From positions 1 through 64,000 of the forward strand of contig NZ_RJUB01000002.1 of assembly GCF_024343615.1 (NCBI RefSeq): 64,000 bases of DNA, read 5' to 3'. Below, piece after piece: positions 8,137-16,583 of this stretch (position 1 is its first letter; each line of letters starts with the position of its first letter). This stretch comes from Ferruginibacter sp. HRS2-29. Lineage in GTDB: Bacteria > Bacteroidota > Bacteroidia > Chitinophagales > Chitinophagaceae. Position numbers and translations under genes: made by a program. The notes under the pieces were generated by a model that saw nothing but the letters and a program-made list of their open reading frames with translations, was not told the origin of the DNA and ran no database searches.

Positions 8137-9801
8137 CTATCCGTTCATGCTTGTCAGGAACTCTGCATTGTCTTTTGTTCCTTTCATGTTTTTCAGCAAT
8201 GTGTTGATCGCTTCTTCCGGGTTCATGTCGGCCATGTGCTTGCGCAATATCCACATACGCTGGAAGGTATCTTTGTCGAGCAACAGATCGTCGCGCCTTG
8301 TAGAAGAGCCGATGATATCGATTGCCGGATAAATACGGCGGTTCGATAATTTTCGTTCCAGCTGAAGCTCCATGTTACCGGTACCCTTGAATTCTTCAAA
8401 GATAACTTCATCCATTTTACTTCCTGTATCTACCAGCGCTGTAGCGATGATCGTAAGTGAGCCACCATGCTCGATCTTACGCGCCGCCCCGAAGAATTGT
8501 TTTGGTTTCTGCATCGCGTTGGCTTCCACACCGCCGGATAAAACTTTACCACTTGATGGAGCAACTGTATTATGTGCCCTTGCCAGACGGGTAATGCTAT
8601 CCAGCAATATCACCACATCATGTCCGCATTCTACCAGGCGTTTTGCTTTTTGCAAAGCGATGGTAGAAACCTTCACGTGCTTTTCTGCAGGTTCATCAAA
8701 TGTGCTGGCAATAACTTCCGCCTTTACGCTACGTTCCATATCGGTCACCTCTTCCGGCCTTTCATCCACGAGTACGATCATCAGGTAACATTCCGGGTGA
8801 TTTTCCGCGATGGCATTTGCCAGTTCTTTCAGCAACATCGTCTTACCAGTTTTCGGTTGTGCCACGATCAATCCACGCTGGCCTTTACCGATCGGTGTAA
8901 ACAGATCCATGATCCTTGTGCTGTAGTTATCAGACCTTGTGGTAAGATTTAATTTTTCGTATGGGAACAATGGCGTCAGGTAATCGAAAGGAACGCGGTC
9001 GCGAACTTCTTCCGGAGATTTACCATTGATGGTATTCACTTTTAAAAGGGCGAAATATTTTTCTCCTTCTTTCGGAGGGCGAACAGACCCGTAAACGGTA
9101 TCGCCGGTTTTAAGTCCGAATAATTTTATCTGTGATGGGGAAACGTATACATCATCGGGAGATGAAAGATAGTTGTAATCGCTGCTGCGGAGGAAACCAT
9201 ACCCATCGGGCATCATTTCCAAAACACCTTCGCCGAGTACAATTCCGTCGAATTCGATGTTGAACACAGGCGGCTCCCGGCGTTGCTGCTGGTTGCTTCG
9301 GCCCTGGTTGCCGGAATGTTGTGCAGGTTCTTCTTCCATCTGTACCTCGGGTTGCTGTATATCTTCCTGCTGAAGCATCTGCGCAATTGCCGCAGGTATG
9401 CTGCTTTGTTCGCTGGTGATAGGCTGGAGATCTTCTTCATCGTCCTCTTCCTGCTGCTGAAATTCTTCCTGCCTGGTTTTTTTTACCGGAACCTTTTTTT
9501 CAATCGTTTCTTTTTTAGCTCTTACCGGCGACGCATCTTTTTTATGAGCCTCTGCCTGTTTTACCTCTGCGGCCTCATGTATATCTTCTGTTTCGGCTGA
9601 CGGAGCTTTAGCGATACGTTTGCGTTTCGGTTTTTCACCTTCCGGCGATTTATTTTCTGCTGTCATAACAACTTGTTTATCCATGATCTTTTGTACCAGA
9701 TCAGTTTTATTCAATTTTTTGGGATTGGGAATTTTGAGTTCTTCTGCAATGTCAAGCAACTCAGGAACGAGTAAGTCGTTCAGTTGTGATATATCGTACA
9801 T
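8137..9801 (-). CDS. rho: Transcription termination factor Rho
   Basis: Rho is the hexameric RNA-dependent ATPase that ends transcription. The 554-residue protein starts with a Rho N-terminal helical domain ([20 protein letters not shown], about 1-45). A long charged and Gln-rich insertion follows to about residue 185, then the RNA-binding OB domain ([20 protein letters not shown]). The ATPase core has Walker [11 protein letters not shown], Walker B region [16 protein letters not shown] and [20 protein letters not shown] (Q- and R-loops). The insertion makes it longer than the about 420-residue enterobacterial form, which is usual in Bacteroidota. No promoter was clearly seen; a near-miss TATTTTTC lies upstream. 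Confidence 0.97.
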   Translation of the reverse strand: MYDISQLNDLLVPELLDIAEELKIPNPKKLNKTDLVQKIMDKQVVMTAENKSPEGEKPKRKRIAKAPSAETEDIHEAAEVKQAEAHKKDASPVRAKKETIEKKVPVKKTRQEEFQQQEEDDEEDLQPITSEQSSIPAAIAQMLQQEDIQQPEVQMEEEPAQHSGNQGRSNQQQRREPPVFNIEFDGIVLGEGVLEMMPDGYGFLRSSDYNYLSSPDDVYVSPSQIKLFGLKTGDTVYGSVRPPKEGEKYFALLKVNTINGKSPEEVRDRVPFDYLTPLFPYEKLNLTTRSDNYSTRIMDLFTPIGKGQRGLIVAQPKTGKTMLLKELANAIAENHPECYLMIVLVDERPEEVTDMERSVKAEVIASTFDEPAEKHVKVSTIALQKAKRLVECGHDVVILLDSITRLARAHNTVAPSSGKVLSGGVEANAMQKPKQFFGAARKIEHGGSLTIIATALVDTGSKMDEVIFEEFKGTGNMELQLERKLSNRRIYPAIDIIGSSTRRDDLLLDKDTFQRMWILRKHMADMNPEEAINTLLKNMKGTKDNAEFLTSMNG

Positions 9802-10069
9802 AAATTATTTAGAAAATGCGTTTTTCAAAAAATGCCAGGCTTGTTGTCTGAAAAATAGTAGTTGAAATTGTTCTGATGGAAGATGCGCTGAAGCTGCAGC
9901 AATTAAAATTAGGATAACTTCGCAACTGATTCCATTGCAATATTAAGCAGTTTTTTCAATAATCAAACATTTTTTGCGCAAATAAGCGCCATTTCATTGA
10001 TTATTAGCCTAATATTTGATAATATTTAATCATTTGCGGATAGCAGCATCCACAAAATCCAGGCAATAC

Positions 10070-10579
10070 ATGGCTTATCTAAATTACGAATTCAAAGCCC
10101 GCACAGAGTTTCTTGCGGAGCAGGAAAATAAACTGAAGCAACTTTCCCCTTTTTTCAAAGGCGAAGATCATCAAAGCGATACTTATTTTAATGTGCCAAA
10201 AGGAAGGTTGAAACTTCGTGAAGGCAATATTGAAAATGCACTGATCTATTACGAAAGAGAAAATAGATCCGGAGGAAAACAATCGCACATACTTTTGTAC
10301 AAACATCAGCCTGACGCGACCCTGAAGGAAATACTCACCACTACGAATGGTATAAAGATCGTAGTGAAAAAGAACCGCAAGATCTATTTCATTGAGAATA
10401 TAAAATTTCATTTTGATACCGTGGCAACATTGGGCACTTTCATCGAAGTGGAGGCCATCGATACCGACGGAAGCATCGGCCTGGAAAAACTGAAAGAGCA
10501 ATGTGAAAGGTTTGCCGTTTTTTTTGACATACAGCCACAGGATTATATTGCGGTTTCATACAGTGATATGCTGGTGTAG
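10070..10579 (+). CDS. CYTH-domain protein (class IV adenylate cyclase-like)
   Basis: The 169-residue product begins MAYLNYEFKAR, matching the family's N-terminal ExExK strand in the variant NxExK. Further tunnel residues are visible: KGRLKLREG, IYYERENRSGGKQS, KNRKIYFIENIKFHFD and TFIEVEAID. CYTH enzymes bind triphosphates with metals inside a beta tunnel and act as adenylate cyclases, thiamine triphosphatases or tripolyphosphatases; sequence alone does not choose among them. Start 10070 was preferred over an upstream TTG-type start because the domain begins at this Met. It is divergent from rho across a 268-bp AT-rich gap in which I see no gene. Confidence 0.85.
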   Translation: MAYLNYEFKARTEFLAEQENKLKQLSPFFKGEDHQSDTYFNVPKGRLKLREGNIENALIYYERENRSGGKQSHILLYKHQPDATLKEILTTTNGIKIVVKKNRKIYFIENIKFHFDTVATLGTFIEVEAIDTDGSIGLEKLKEQCERFAVFFDIQPQDYIAVSYSDMLV

Positions 10580-10668
10580 GAACGTAGCTGTGGCAGTTTC
10601 CTGCAAAAAATTTGATTACCTTCAATTGTGTAATGATCCTTCTTTTTTCATCCCTGAAAATAAAAATC

Positions 10669-11124
10669 ATGAAAACAATTTTTGTATCCCTCCTTGTTGC
10701 CTGTTTTGCATTTGCATCCTGTGATACCACCAAAGGAAGCACTACCGGCACTACCCCCACCTCCAATGACGTTCCGCTGCTGGAAGGCACCTGGGAACTG
10801 ACTTATATCACCGGACCACGCATCGCTTTCGAGGGGTTGTATCCCAATAAAAAACCAACGCTGATAATTGATGTAGCCAATAAAAAGATCAGTGGAAATA
10901 CTGGTTGTAATTCGTATACCGGTCCGTTGGTGGCACAAAACAGTTCGATCGATTTCAAACAACCGATTGCTGTTACGCGGATGGCCTGTGCAGGGAATGG
11001 CATGCTTGGCGAAACTACCTATCTGGAAATGCTGAAAAAGATCAATAAATTTTCGGTGACCGATGGAAACACGTTGAACCTGATAGCGGGAGATATAGCA
11101 ATGATGCGGTTTACGAAGAAATGA
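10669..11124 (+). CDS. META-domain lipoprotein (HslJ-like)
   Basis: The 151-residue product has a lipoprotein signal ending AFASC, so it is lipid-anchored after Cys 18. The META/HslJ core shows LLEGTWELTYITG, ISGNTGCNSYTG and the Arg-Met-Ala-Cys strand (VTRMACAG) typical of the domain, ending DIAMMRFTKK. META proteins are envelope proteins of unclear function linked to heat and antibiotic stress. Start 10669 is the Met directly before the lipoprotein signal; longer in-frame starts have no support. Confidence 0.88.
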   Translation: MKTIFVSLLVACFAFASCDTTKGSTTGTTPTSNDVPLLEGTWELTYITGPRIAFEGLYPNKKPTLIIDVANKKISGNTGCNSYTGPLVAQNSSIDFKQPIAVTRMACAGNGMLGETTYLEMLKKINKFSVTDGNTLNLIAGDIAMMRFTKK

Positions 11125-11427
11125 TGCGAGGAGAATGATCACAGATTTCAAATGGATGAAGGGGATTCCACAGATTATTTTCTGCTTCGCAGAAAATATA
11201 AATGCAGTTTATAAATATTGGGAATTGTGTAGGCGAAGCCGGGTTATTACAGAATGTATTTATGTCTTTCACTCCGTGAAAGATAATCTGTGCAATCCCC
11301 TTCATCCATTTGAAATCTGTGATCCTGCTTCTCCATTCTGTTAAAGAATTTCTAAAACCCAAATTATTCCCATTTTATTTTATGCTTTGTTTGAATCAGT
11401 TGCATCCACGGCAAAAACCTGTTGTTT
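11125..11427. other. Non-coding gap holding a long inverted repeat
   Basis: The 303-bp gap between two same-strand genes has no credible gene. Most of it (11137-11324) is an inverted-repeat element described separately; the remaining about 100 bp before the VWA gene presumably hold its promoter, which I could not identify. Confidence 0.7.
11137..11324. repeat. About 188-bp inverted-repeat element with nested hairpins
   Basis: The outer arms 11137-11182 and 11279-11324 match over 46 bases with about three differences (left arm starts GATCACAGATTTCAAATGGA). Just inside, each arm holds a different short hairpin (TTTTCTGC/GCAGAAAA on the left, CTTTCAC/GTGAAAG on the right), and similarity continues beyond them. 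The shape resembles a MITE-like or REP-like element. No target-site duplication was clear. Confidence 0.8.
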
Positions 11428-12618
11428 ATGAAACTGATACAAAAACCTTTCGCGGCTGTTTCAGCCCTGCTGATCATTGCTTCAGCGATCGCTCTCAAAG
11501 TTCCGGACAATAAAACTACTTCTCCCGACCCGGTTTCCGTACCGCAACAAAAGCCCCTCAACAATTCAATCCCGAAAATACAGGCCGCCATCCTCCTTGA
11601 TGTCAGCGGAAGTATGGATGGGCTTATCGATCAGGCCAAAGCCCAGCTTTGGAACATGGTGAGCGTGATGGGCAAAGCCAGTTGCGACGGGGTTACGCCA
11701 CAGATAGAGATCGCGTTGTACGAATATGGCCGCGACAGCAACGATCCGAAAGCCGGGTATGTAAAACAGCTGAGCGGGTTCACCACCGACCTCGATGGTT
11801 TGTCACAAAAACTTTTTTCGCTGACTACCAATGGCGGCAGCGAATATTGCGGCCAGGTGATCAGCACTTCACTGAATGAACTCTCCTGGGACACTTCTGC
11901 TGCCAGTTACAAAGTGATCTTTATTGCTGGCAATGAAGATTTTTTGCAAGGCAAAATACATTACACACAAAGTTGTGATAAAGCCAACAGCAAGGGGGTG
12001 ATCGTAAATACCATCTATTGTGGCGACCGTATGCAGGGCATCCGCGAGCATTGGAACCTTTCGGGAGAATGCGGAAAAGGAAGTTATACCAACATCAATC
12101 AGAATGCCCGCCAGGAAGATATCGCTACTCCCTATGACAGCGCCATGTTTACCCTCAACACCCGGCTCAATGGCACTTACATAGCTTATGGAAATGGCGG
12201 CGCCGGGTATTTTGCGGCCCAGGAAAGTGTTGATAAAATGAATTATTCACAAAGCAAAAGCGCTGCGCTTAAAAGGGTAGGGGTGAAAGGGAAAAAATCG
12301 TTGTATAAAAATGAAAGCTGGGACCTTGTGGATGCAAGCGATAAAGACAGTACTTTTTATGCCAAAGTGGACCTCAAAACCCTGCCTGCAGAATTGCAGA
12401 ATAAATCAAGGCCTGAAATTCAAAAGATAGTGAAAGAAAAAAATATGGAACGGGTGAGCCTTCAAAAAGAGATTGCCGATCTCAGCATGAAAAGGGAATC
12501 TTATATCGCTACGGCCAAAAAAACAACTACTGCAACTGCGGCGGATGCTACGCTTGAAACCGAAGTAGAGAAGATCATTAAAGAGCAGGCCAAACGTTTC
12601 AGGATGACCATACAATAA
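11428..12618 (+). CDS. Exported VWA-domain protein
   Basis: The 396-residue product has an N-terminal hydrophobic signal or anchor (FAAVSALLIIASAIAL). A von Willebrand A domain begins at AAILLDVSGSMDG, with the MIDAS motif DVSGS at residues 58-62. The domain contains several Cys (SCDG, YCGQ, SCDK, YCGDR, ECGKG) that could form disulfides after export. The C-terminal about 90 residues are Lys/Glu-rich and probably coiled coil (KNMERVSLQKEIADLSMKRE). VWA domains bind metal and partner proteins; the partner is unknown. Start 11428 (ATG) is preferred over a TTG six bases upstream. Confidence 0.85.
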   Translation: MKLIQKPFAAVSALLIIASAIALKVPDNKTTSPDPVSVPQQKPLNNSIPKIQAAILLDVSGSMDGLIDQAKAQLWNMVSVMGKASCDGVTPQIEIALYEYGRDSNDPKAGYVKQLSGFTTDLDGLSQKLFSLTTNGGSEYCGQVISTSLNELSWDTSAASYKVIFIAGNEDFLQGKIHYTQSCDKANSKGVIVNTIYCGDRMQGIREHWNLSGECGKGSYTNINQNARQEDIATPYDSAMFTLNTRLNGTYIAYGNGGAGYFAAQESVDKMNYSQSKSAALKRVGVKGKKSLYKNESWDLVDASDKDSTFYAKVDLKTLPAELQNKSRPEIQKIVKEKNMERVSLQKEIADLSMKRESYIATAKKTTTATAADATLETEVEKIIKEQAKRFRMTIQ

Positions 12619-12620
12619 AA

Positions 12621-12666
12621 ATAATGGATAATTGTATAATGGATAATGAATACAATTATCCATTAT
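12621..12666. repeat. 16-bp inverted repeat between convergent genes
   Basis: ATAATGGATAATTGTA at 12621-12636 is exactly complementary to 12651-12666. It lies in the 51-bp gap between convergent genes and overlaps the AT-rich intergenic repeat style seen elsewhere in the window. Confidence 0.7.
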
Positions 12667-12669
12667 CTA

Positions 12670-13020
12670 CTATTCTTTTTCTTTATCGACTACGAGCGAA
12701 TTTAAAAACCCTGAAACAATCGTCAATAGTATACTGAAGATAAATGCCCACCAGAAACCATCGACTTTTAATCCGTCGAGCAACTTGTCGGCCAACAATA
12801 CTATCAGTGCATTGATCACCAGCAGGAACAAACCAAGCGTCACAATCGTGATGGGAATGGTGAGAAAGACCAGTACAGGTTTAACGATCGCGTTCAAGAC
12901 CGCCAGCACAATGGCAAAAATAAATGCCGATGTAAAGTCGGAAATATGTACGCCTGATAAAATATGCGTAAGCCCATAAGCCGCGGCGGCAGTAACTAAA
13001 AGACGGATGAGGAAGTTCAT
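12670..13020 (-). CDS. Small four-helix membrane protein (phage holin 4_2-like family)
   Basis: The 116-residue protein is almost wholly hydrophobic, with about four transmembrane helices. It contains the conserved AIVLAVLNAIVKPVLVFLTI and ITIVTLGLFLLVINALIVLL stretches of the broadly distributed family annotated as phage holin family 4 (DUF360-like). Despite the name these are chromosomal housekeeping membrane proteins, and no phage genes are nearby. Function is unknown. It stands alone, with the M16 operon upstream ending in a hairpin at 13047-13072. Confidence 0.8.
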   Translation of the reverse strand: MNFLIRLLVTAAAAYGLTHILSGVHISDFTSAFIFAIVLAVLNAIVKPVLVFLTIPITIVTLGLFLLVINALIVLLADKLLDGLKVDGFWWAFIFSILLTIVSGFLNSLVVDKEKE

Positions 13021-13046
13021 GGGAGGTTCTTTTATTTTTGAAAATT

Positions 13047-13072
13047 CCCGGAGGTTTTGAAAACCTCCGGGG
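13047..13072. terminator. CCCGGAGGTTTT hairpin after the M16 operon
   Basis: CCCGGAGGTTTT and its complement are separated by two bases, directly after the stop codon of the M16 gene on the minus strand. The same hairpin with one change occurs at 63583-63609 after the DUF2480 gene, so it is a reused element. It probably acts as a terminator, although the U-tract is weak. Confidence 0.6.
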
Positions 13073-13079
13073 TTTAATT

Positions 13080-14357
13080 TTAGTATACGATCAACTCATA
13101 AAAATTTTCGGGCTGCAGATATTTTTGCGCCAGCGCCTGCAACTCTTCGGCTGAAGTATTGCGGATGGCATCTACACTTTCGTAAAAATATTTTTCATCC
13201 AGGTTGTTGAGGATAATATTTTTCCATTTCGCCATGATCTGAAAAGGGCCGTCCAGATCGCCGAGGATACTGCCCATCATGTAATTCCTTACCAGCGAAA
13301 GTTCTTCTTCATCCACCGGTTGTTCCCGCAGGGTCTTCATCTCCTTGTAAATTTCTTCCAGCGTAGCATCGCACACATCTTTCCCTGCTTCTGTACTTAC
13401 CAACCATGCCGATTGCTGTATGTGATTCTGTATATAACTATGAATACCGTAGGTATAGCCTTTGTCTTCGCGGATATTACTCATCAACCTGGAGCCAAAA
13501 AATCCGCCGAAGATATTGTTCAGCACCATCACTTTTTTAAAATCTGCGTGATGGCGATTCGGAAATTCCGCCGCAAGGCGTATGGCCCCCTGCACCGCTT
13601 TGGGGTCATTCTCTATCCTGTATTTTTTTTGTTCCGAAGGTGCTGGCTGGATCAACGTGTTTTTGAAAGACGGTTTTGTGATCGACAGTTTTCCAAATTG
13701 CTCATTCAATTGTTGTTGAATATCCGAAGGCAATTTCCCTGAAACAAAAATGGCGCATTGACCGTTGAGGTAATATTTTTTGTAAAACGATCTCATCAGA
13801 TCGGTCGTTAACCCATCCAGGTCTTCCAGGTGAGTATATTTTCCGTAAGGATGATCTTCGCCGTACACATATGCATCGATCAGCCGGCCTGCAACAAATT
13901 CACATTTCTGCAGGTTCACTTTCAATCGTTGCTTGCTGTTTTGTTTGAATATTTCCAGTTCTTCTTCGGGAAAAGTGGCGTTGGTAAGCATATCGTTCAC
14001 CACCGGCAACAACTTATCAAGGTGCTTGCTCAGGGTATGAAGCGTTACCGTAGCCGTTTCGTTATAGCATGCCCGGTTGCTGTAGGCTCCATAATATTCA
14101 AAATCTTCATTTATCTGAAATGCTGTGCGGTGGGTTGTTCCGTTCTTCAACATGAAGTTGGTGGCTCCGGCAAGCCCGCGTTTTTCCTCGTTCCAGTTGC
14201 CGGCATAAAATACCCATTCTATCTGCACCACTTCCTGCGCACCCGCATCGATGGTGTAAACCGGTACACCGTTGTCAAGCGTAAAATATTCGTATGGTTT
14301 AAGATTCAATTTAAAATCTACTGCATCGATGATGACCGGAGCCTCTTTTCTGTTCAT
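13080..14357 (-). CDS. M16-family peptidase, non-catalytic partner
   Basis: The 425-residue protein has the M16 two-half fold but lacks the zinc motif: where HxxEH should stand it reads GLAGATNFMLKNGT. It keeps the C-terminal signature GGFFGSRLMSNIREDKGYTYG, whose Arg and Tyr in partner subunits complete the substrate site. In M16B peptidases an inactive chain pairs with an active one, and the active chain is encoded 27 bp upstream on the same strand, which supports a heterodimer. No signal peptide is visible, so it is probably cytosolic. The ATG at 14357 starts the first strand of the domain (KPYEYFTLDNGVPVYTID). Confidence 0.9.
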   Translation of the reverse strand: MNRKEAPVIIDAVDFKLNLKPYEYFTLDNGVPVYTIDAGAQEVVQIEWVFYAGNWNEEKRGLAGATNFMLKNGTTHRTAFQINEDFEYYGAYSNRACYNETATVTLHTLSKHLDKLLPVVNDMLTNATFPEEELEIFKQNSKQRLKVNLQKCEFVAGRLIDAYVYGEDHPYGKYTHLEDLDGLTTDLMRSFYKKYYLNGQCAIFVSGKLPSDIQQQLNEQFGKLSITKPSFKNTLIQPAPSEQKKYRIENDPKAVQGAIRLAAEFPNRHHADFKKVMVLNNIFGGFFGSRLMSNIREDKGYTYGIHSYIQNHIQQSAWLVSTEAGKDVCDATLEEIYKEMKTLREQPVDEEELSLVRNYMMGSILGDLDGPFQIMAKWKNIILNNLDEKYFYESVDAIRNTSAEELQALAQKYLQPENFYELIVY

Positions 14358-14384
14358 TTTTTTCCTTTCGTTTGTAGGTTGTTA

Positions 14385-15623
14385 TTAATTCAAGGCACGA
14401 TAGTACATCGTAGTACAATTGTTCTCGCTGAAGATGATCTTACTTTGTTCCAGGATATCGGCGGCGGTTACTGCCTGGTATTTGCCCAGCTCGCTGTTGA
14501 TCAGGTCCGCATCGCCCAGCAGTTCGTAATTCGCAAGGCTTTGTGCCCTGTTCATCACCGACATATCTTCAAATGCCATGGCGCTTTCGGTTTTATTCTT
14601 CACTTTTTGTAGCTCGTTGGTGGTAATGCCTTGTTCCTGCAACAATTGCAGTTCTTTCTTCACGGCCTCATCCGCCAGTTTTATGTCTATCCCTTTCACC
14701 AGTTTTCCTTCTATCACCATAATACCCGCATCGATGCTGCCCATGTGATAACATTCGATATTGCTGAAGAGCTTTTGTTCCTTTACCAGGCTCTGATACA
14801 AACGCGAGGAACCTCCGCCACTCAATACATCTGCCATCAGGTCGGCGGTATAATAGCGGTCATCCACGCGTGGATAAATATGCCAGCATTTGTACAACGC
14901 ATCCAGCGGCACATCCGCTTTCACTTCCAGGAACCTTGGTGCGGTCTGCGGCGGCTCCTGTGGAATATTACGCCGGTATTTTTCGCCTGCGGGAATAGGC
15001 CCAAACCATTTTTCCGCTAATTCTTTTACCTGCGCCAGCTCTACATTACCGGCCACCACCAATATGGCATTGGAAGGCGTGTAATGTTTGTGAAAAAAGG
15101 ATTTTACATCTTCCAGCGTAGCGTCTTCCACATGTTTCAACTCTTTACCGATGGTCATCCAGCGATAGGGGTGGCTGGTGTAAACCACTTCGCGTAATTT
15201 ATGCCACACATCGCCATAAGGCTTGTTGATATAGTGTTCCTTAAATTCTTCAGAAACTACCTTGCGCTGTACTTCGAGGCTTTTTTTGCTGAAAGCAAGG
15301 CTCAGCATACGGTCGCTCTCGAGCCAGAAAGCTGTTTCTACATTTTCGGCCGGCAGCTGGCAGTAATAATTTGTAAGGTCGTTGGTGGTATAGGCATTAT
15401 TTTCCCCACCTGCCACTTGCAGGGGTTCGTCGTAGGATGGAATGTTGATGCTGCCGCCAAACATAAGGTGCTCAAATAAGTGCGCAAAACCTGTCTTGCC
15501 CGGGTCTTCGTCTCTTGCCCCTACATCATACATAACATTTACTACCGCCATCGGCGTACTTTTATCTTCGTGTACGAGTACCCGTAAGCCGTTATCTAAA
15601 GTGAATTTTTCAAACTTGATCAT
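14385..15623 (-). CDS. M16-family zinc peptidase, catalytic subunit
   Basis: The 412-residue protein has the inverted zinc motif HLFEH at residues 48-52 and the distal Glu region SLEVQRKVVSEEFKEH. The C-terminal SSRLYQSLVKEQ signature also fits M16B. It degrades short peptides or processed fragments; substrate unknown. The next gene encodes the inactive partner. Start 15623 is chosen over 15716: it begins at the domain strand MIKFEKFTLDNGLRVLV, and a TATTTTTG promoter element ends four bases before this ATG. If that element is real, the mRNA would be leaderless or nearly so. Confidence 0.93.
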   Translation of the reverse strand: MIKFEKFTLDNGLRVLVHEDKSTPMAVVNVMYDVGARDEDPGKTGFAHLFEHLMFGGSINIPSYDEPLQVAGGENNAYTTNDLTNYYCQLPAENVETAFWLESDRMLSLAFSKKSLEVQRKVVSEEFKEHYINKPYGDVWHKLREVVYTSHPYRWMTIGKELKHVEDATLEDVKSFFHKHYTPSNAILVVAGNVELAQVKELAEKWFGPIPAGEKYRRNIPQEPPQTAPRFLEVKADVPLDALYKCWHIYPRVDDRYYTADLMADVLSGGGSSRLYQSLVKEQKLFSNIECYHMGSIDAGIMVIEGKLVKGIDIKLADEAVKKELQLLQEQGITTNELQKVKNKTESAMAFEDMSVMNRAQSLANYELLGDADLINSELGKYQAVTAADILEQSKIIFSENNCTTMYYRALN

Positions 15624-15627
15624 GCTG

Positions 15628-15635
15628 CAAAAATA
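15628..15635 (-). promoter_or_regulatory. TAnnTTTG -7 element abutting the M16 start codon
   Basis: TATTTTTG on the minus strand is followed by CAGC and then ATG. The same spacing and the same CAGC are seen before the inositol monophosphatase gene. It implies a leaderless transcript. Confidence 0.55.
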
Positions 15636-15749
15636 GTGAATGGTGAATAGTGAATAGTGAAAATATGTGGTTTGTACTGAGAAAGCGAAGCCTGGCTGTT
15701 CGAAATGTAAACTCATAGCAATCTATTGCCGGTATAGAAGCTCTGGCGT

Positions 15750-15781
15750 AGAAAAAAGCCACCCGCTTTTGGCGGATGGCG
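15750..15781 (-). terminator. Orphan intrinsic terminator-like hairpin
   Basis: Nine-base-pair stem with a single mismatch and a five-base loop, then six T on the minus strand. No annotated minus-strand gene ends near it; the nearest upstream one (ntrC-like) stops at 16584 and is separated by an opposite-strand gene. Confidence 0.65.
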
Positions 15782-16093
15782 ATATATATATTGAGTCAAT
15801 GATGCTTAAAAATGGGGGACCGAATAAAAATAAGGCCCCGTTTTAAATCCAATATCCTATGAAAAACCGAAGTGAATTATTCATTTATTATGCCAATCTC
15901 TCTTCCTGTTAAAAAATCACCCTAAAGAGGTATGGCTCCCGTTAAAATTTCTATTATTTATTTTTTTTGATTGCTTTTCTCAGTATTTCTTCCCATTTTG
16001 TGCACTATTGATATTTCTCTTTCCCCCAAGGATTTCATAGGCCGCTTTTTGGCAGGTTTTATGTATTAGCTAAAAAATATATAATTAAGGTAT

Positions 16094-16582
16094 ATGAATG
16101 AAATATTACACATGGCCGTAGATGGCCAGTATTCAGCTATCCTGGTGACAGAGATCCCGCATAAACATCACCTGATGTTCAAAGCCACCCTTGAAAGCGG
16201 TTATTCCAATATATTTTATACAGATGTGGAAACTGGCTTGTGGATCGAAGAAGATCTTGGTTTTACCGATCTTGCGCAGCAGATTGGCGAAGAAGTGAAG
16301 AAAATGAAGCTTAAGCCTATCCATGTGCCCAAATTGCTTACCTGGCATAAACTAGAAATGAACAACAAAATGGTTTCATTCGGCTTTTTCAGTTTCCTGA
16401 ATGGCGATCATAAAATGTTTGAGATCTACGACAGCAGCAAAAAATACATGTATACTTTAGTGGAAATGCCGCATGAAGACTGGCAGATAATGGAACATGA
16501 TAATGTGAGCATAGATACACTCGACAGCAATTTCATTCACAAAGTGACGAAAGTGCTGCCGTTGTATGCGTATTTCGAATAG
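16094..16582 (+). CDS. Unknown cytosolic protein
   Basis: The 162-residue protein has no signal peptide or membrane segment. It mixes acidic and aromatic residues (FYTDVETGLWIEEDLGFTDL near residue 40, MEHDNVSIDTLD near 140) and ends PLYAYFE. I recognise no family. It is convergent with the NtrC-type regulator and the two stop codons are 1 bp apart, so the pair shares no room for a terminator. A near-miss sigma54-like site lies upstream at 16049-16064 but has GT instead of GC. Confidence 0.8.
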   Translation: MNEILHMAVDGQYSAILVTEIPHKHHLMFKATLESGYSNIFYTDVETGLWIEEDLGFTDLAQQIGEEVKKMKLKPIHVPKLLTWHKLEMNNKMVSFGFFSFLNGDHKMFEIYDSSKKYMYTLVEMPHEDWQIMEHDNVSIDTLDSNFIHKVTKVLPLYAYFE

Positions 16583-16583
16583 A

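Larger units (their letters stand above)
15624..16093. other. 470-bp non-coding gap with a minus-strand terminator-like hairpin
   Basis: Between divergent genes. Bases 15636-15660 carry GTGAATAGTGAA-type repeats. Bases 15750-15781 form a hairpin (GCCACCCGC/GCGGATGGC, one mismatch) followed on the minus strand by TTTTTT, a textbook terminator with no obvious minus-strand gene feeding it. Bases 15782-16093 are AT-rich with only a 17-codon open frame at about 15859. A small RNA on the minus strand is possible. Confidence 0.5.

Noticed and set aside
10590-10606. TGGCAGTTTCCTGCA-like sigma54 promoter before the META lipoprotein gene
   Set aside because: GG and GC are separated by 9 bases instead of 10, which is not tolerated well by sigma54.
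12670-13020. Phage holin indicating a prophage
   Set aside because: This and the gene at 21666-22010 belong to chromosomal membrane families that only carry the holin name; no capsid, tail, integrase or lysin genes are nearby.
16049-16064. TTGGCAGGTTTTATGT before the unknown gene at 16094
   Set aside because: The -24 half and spacing fit, but the invariant GC of the -12 half reads GT. Kept only as a near miss because it is close to the ntrC-like gene.
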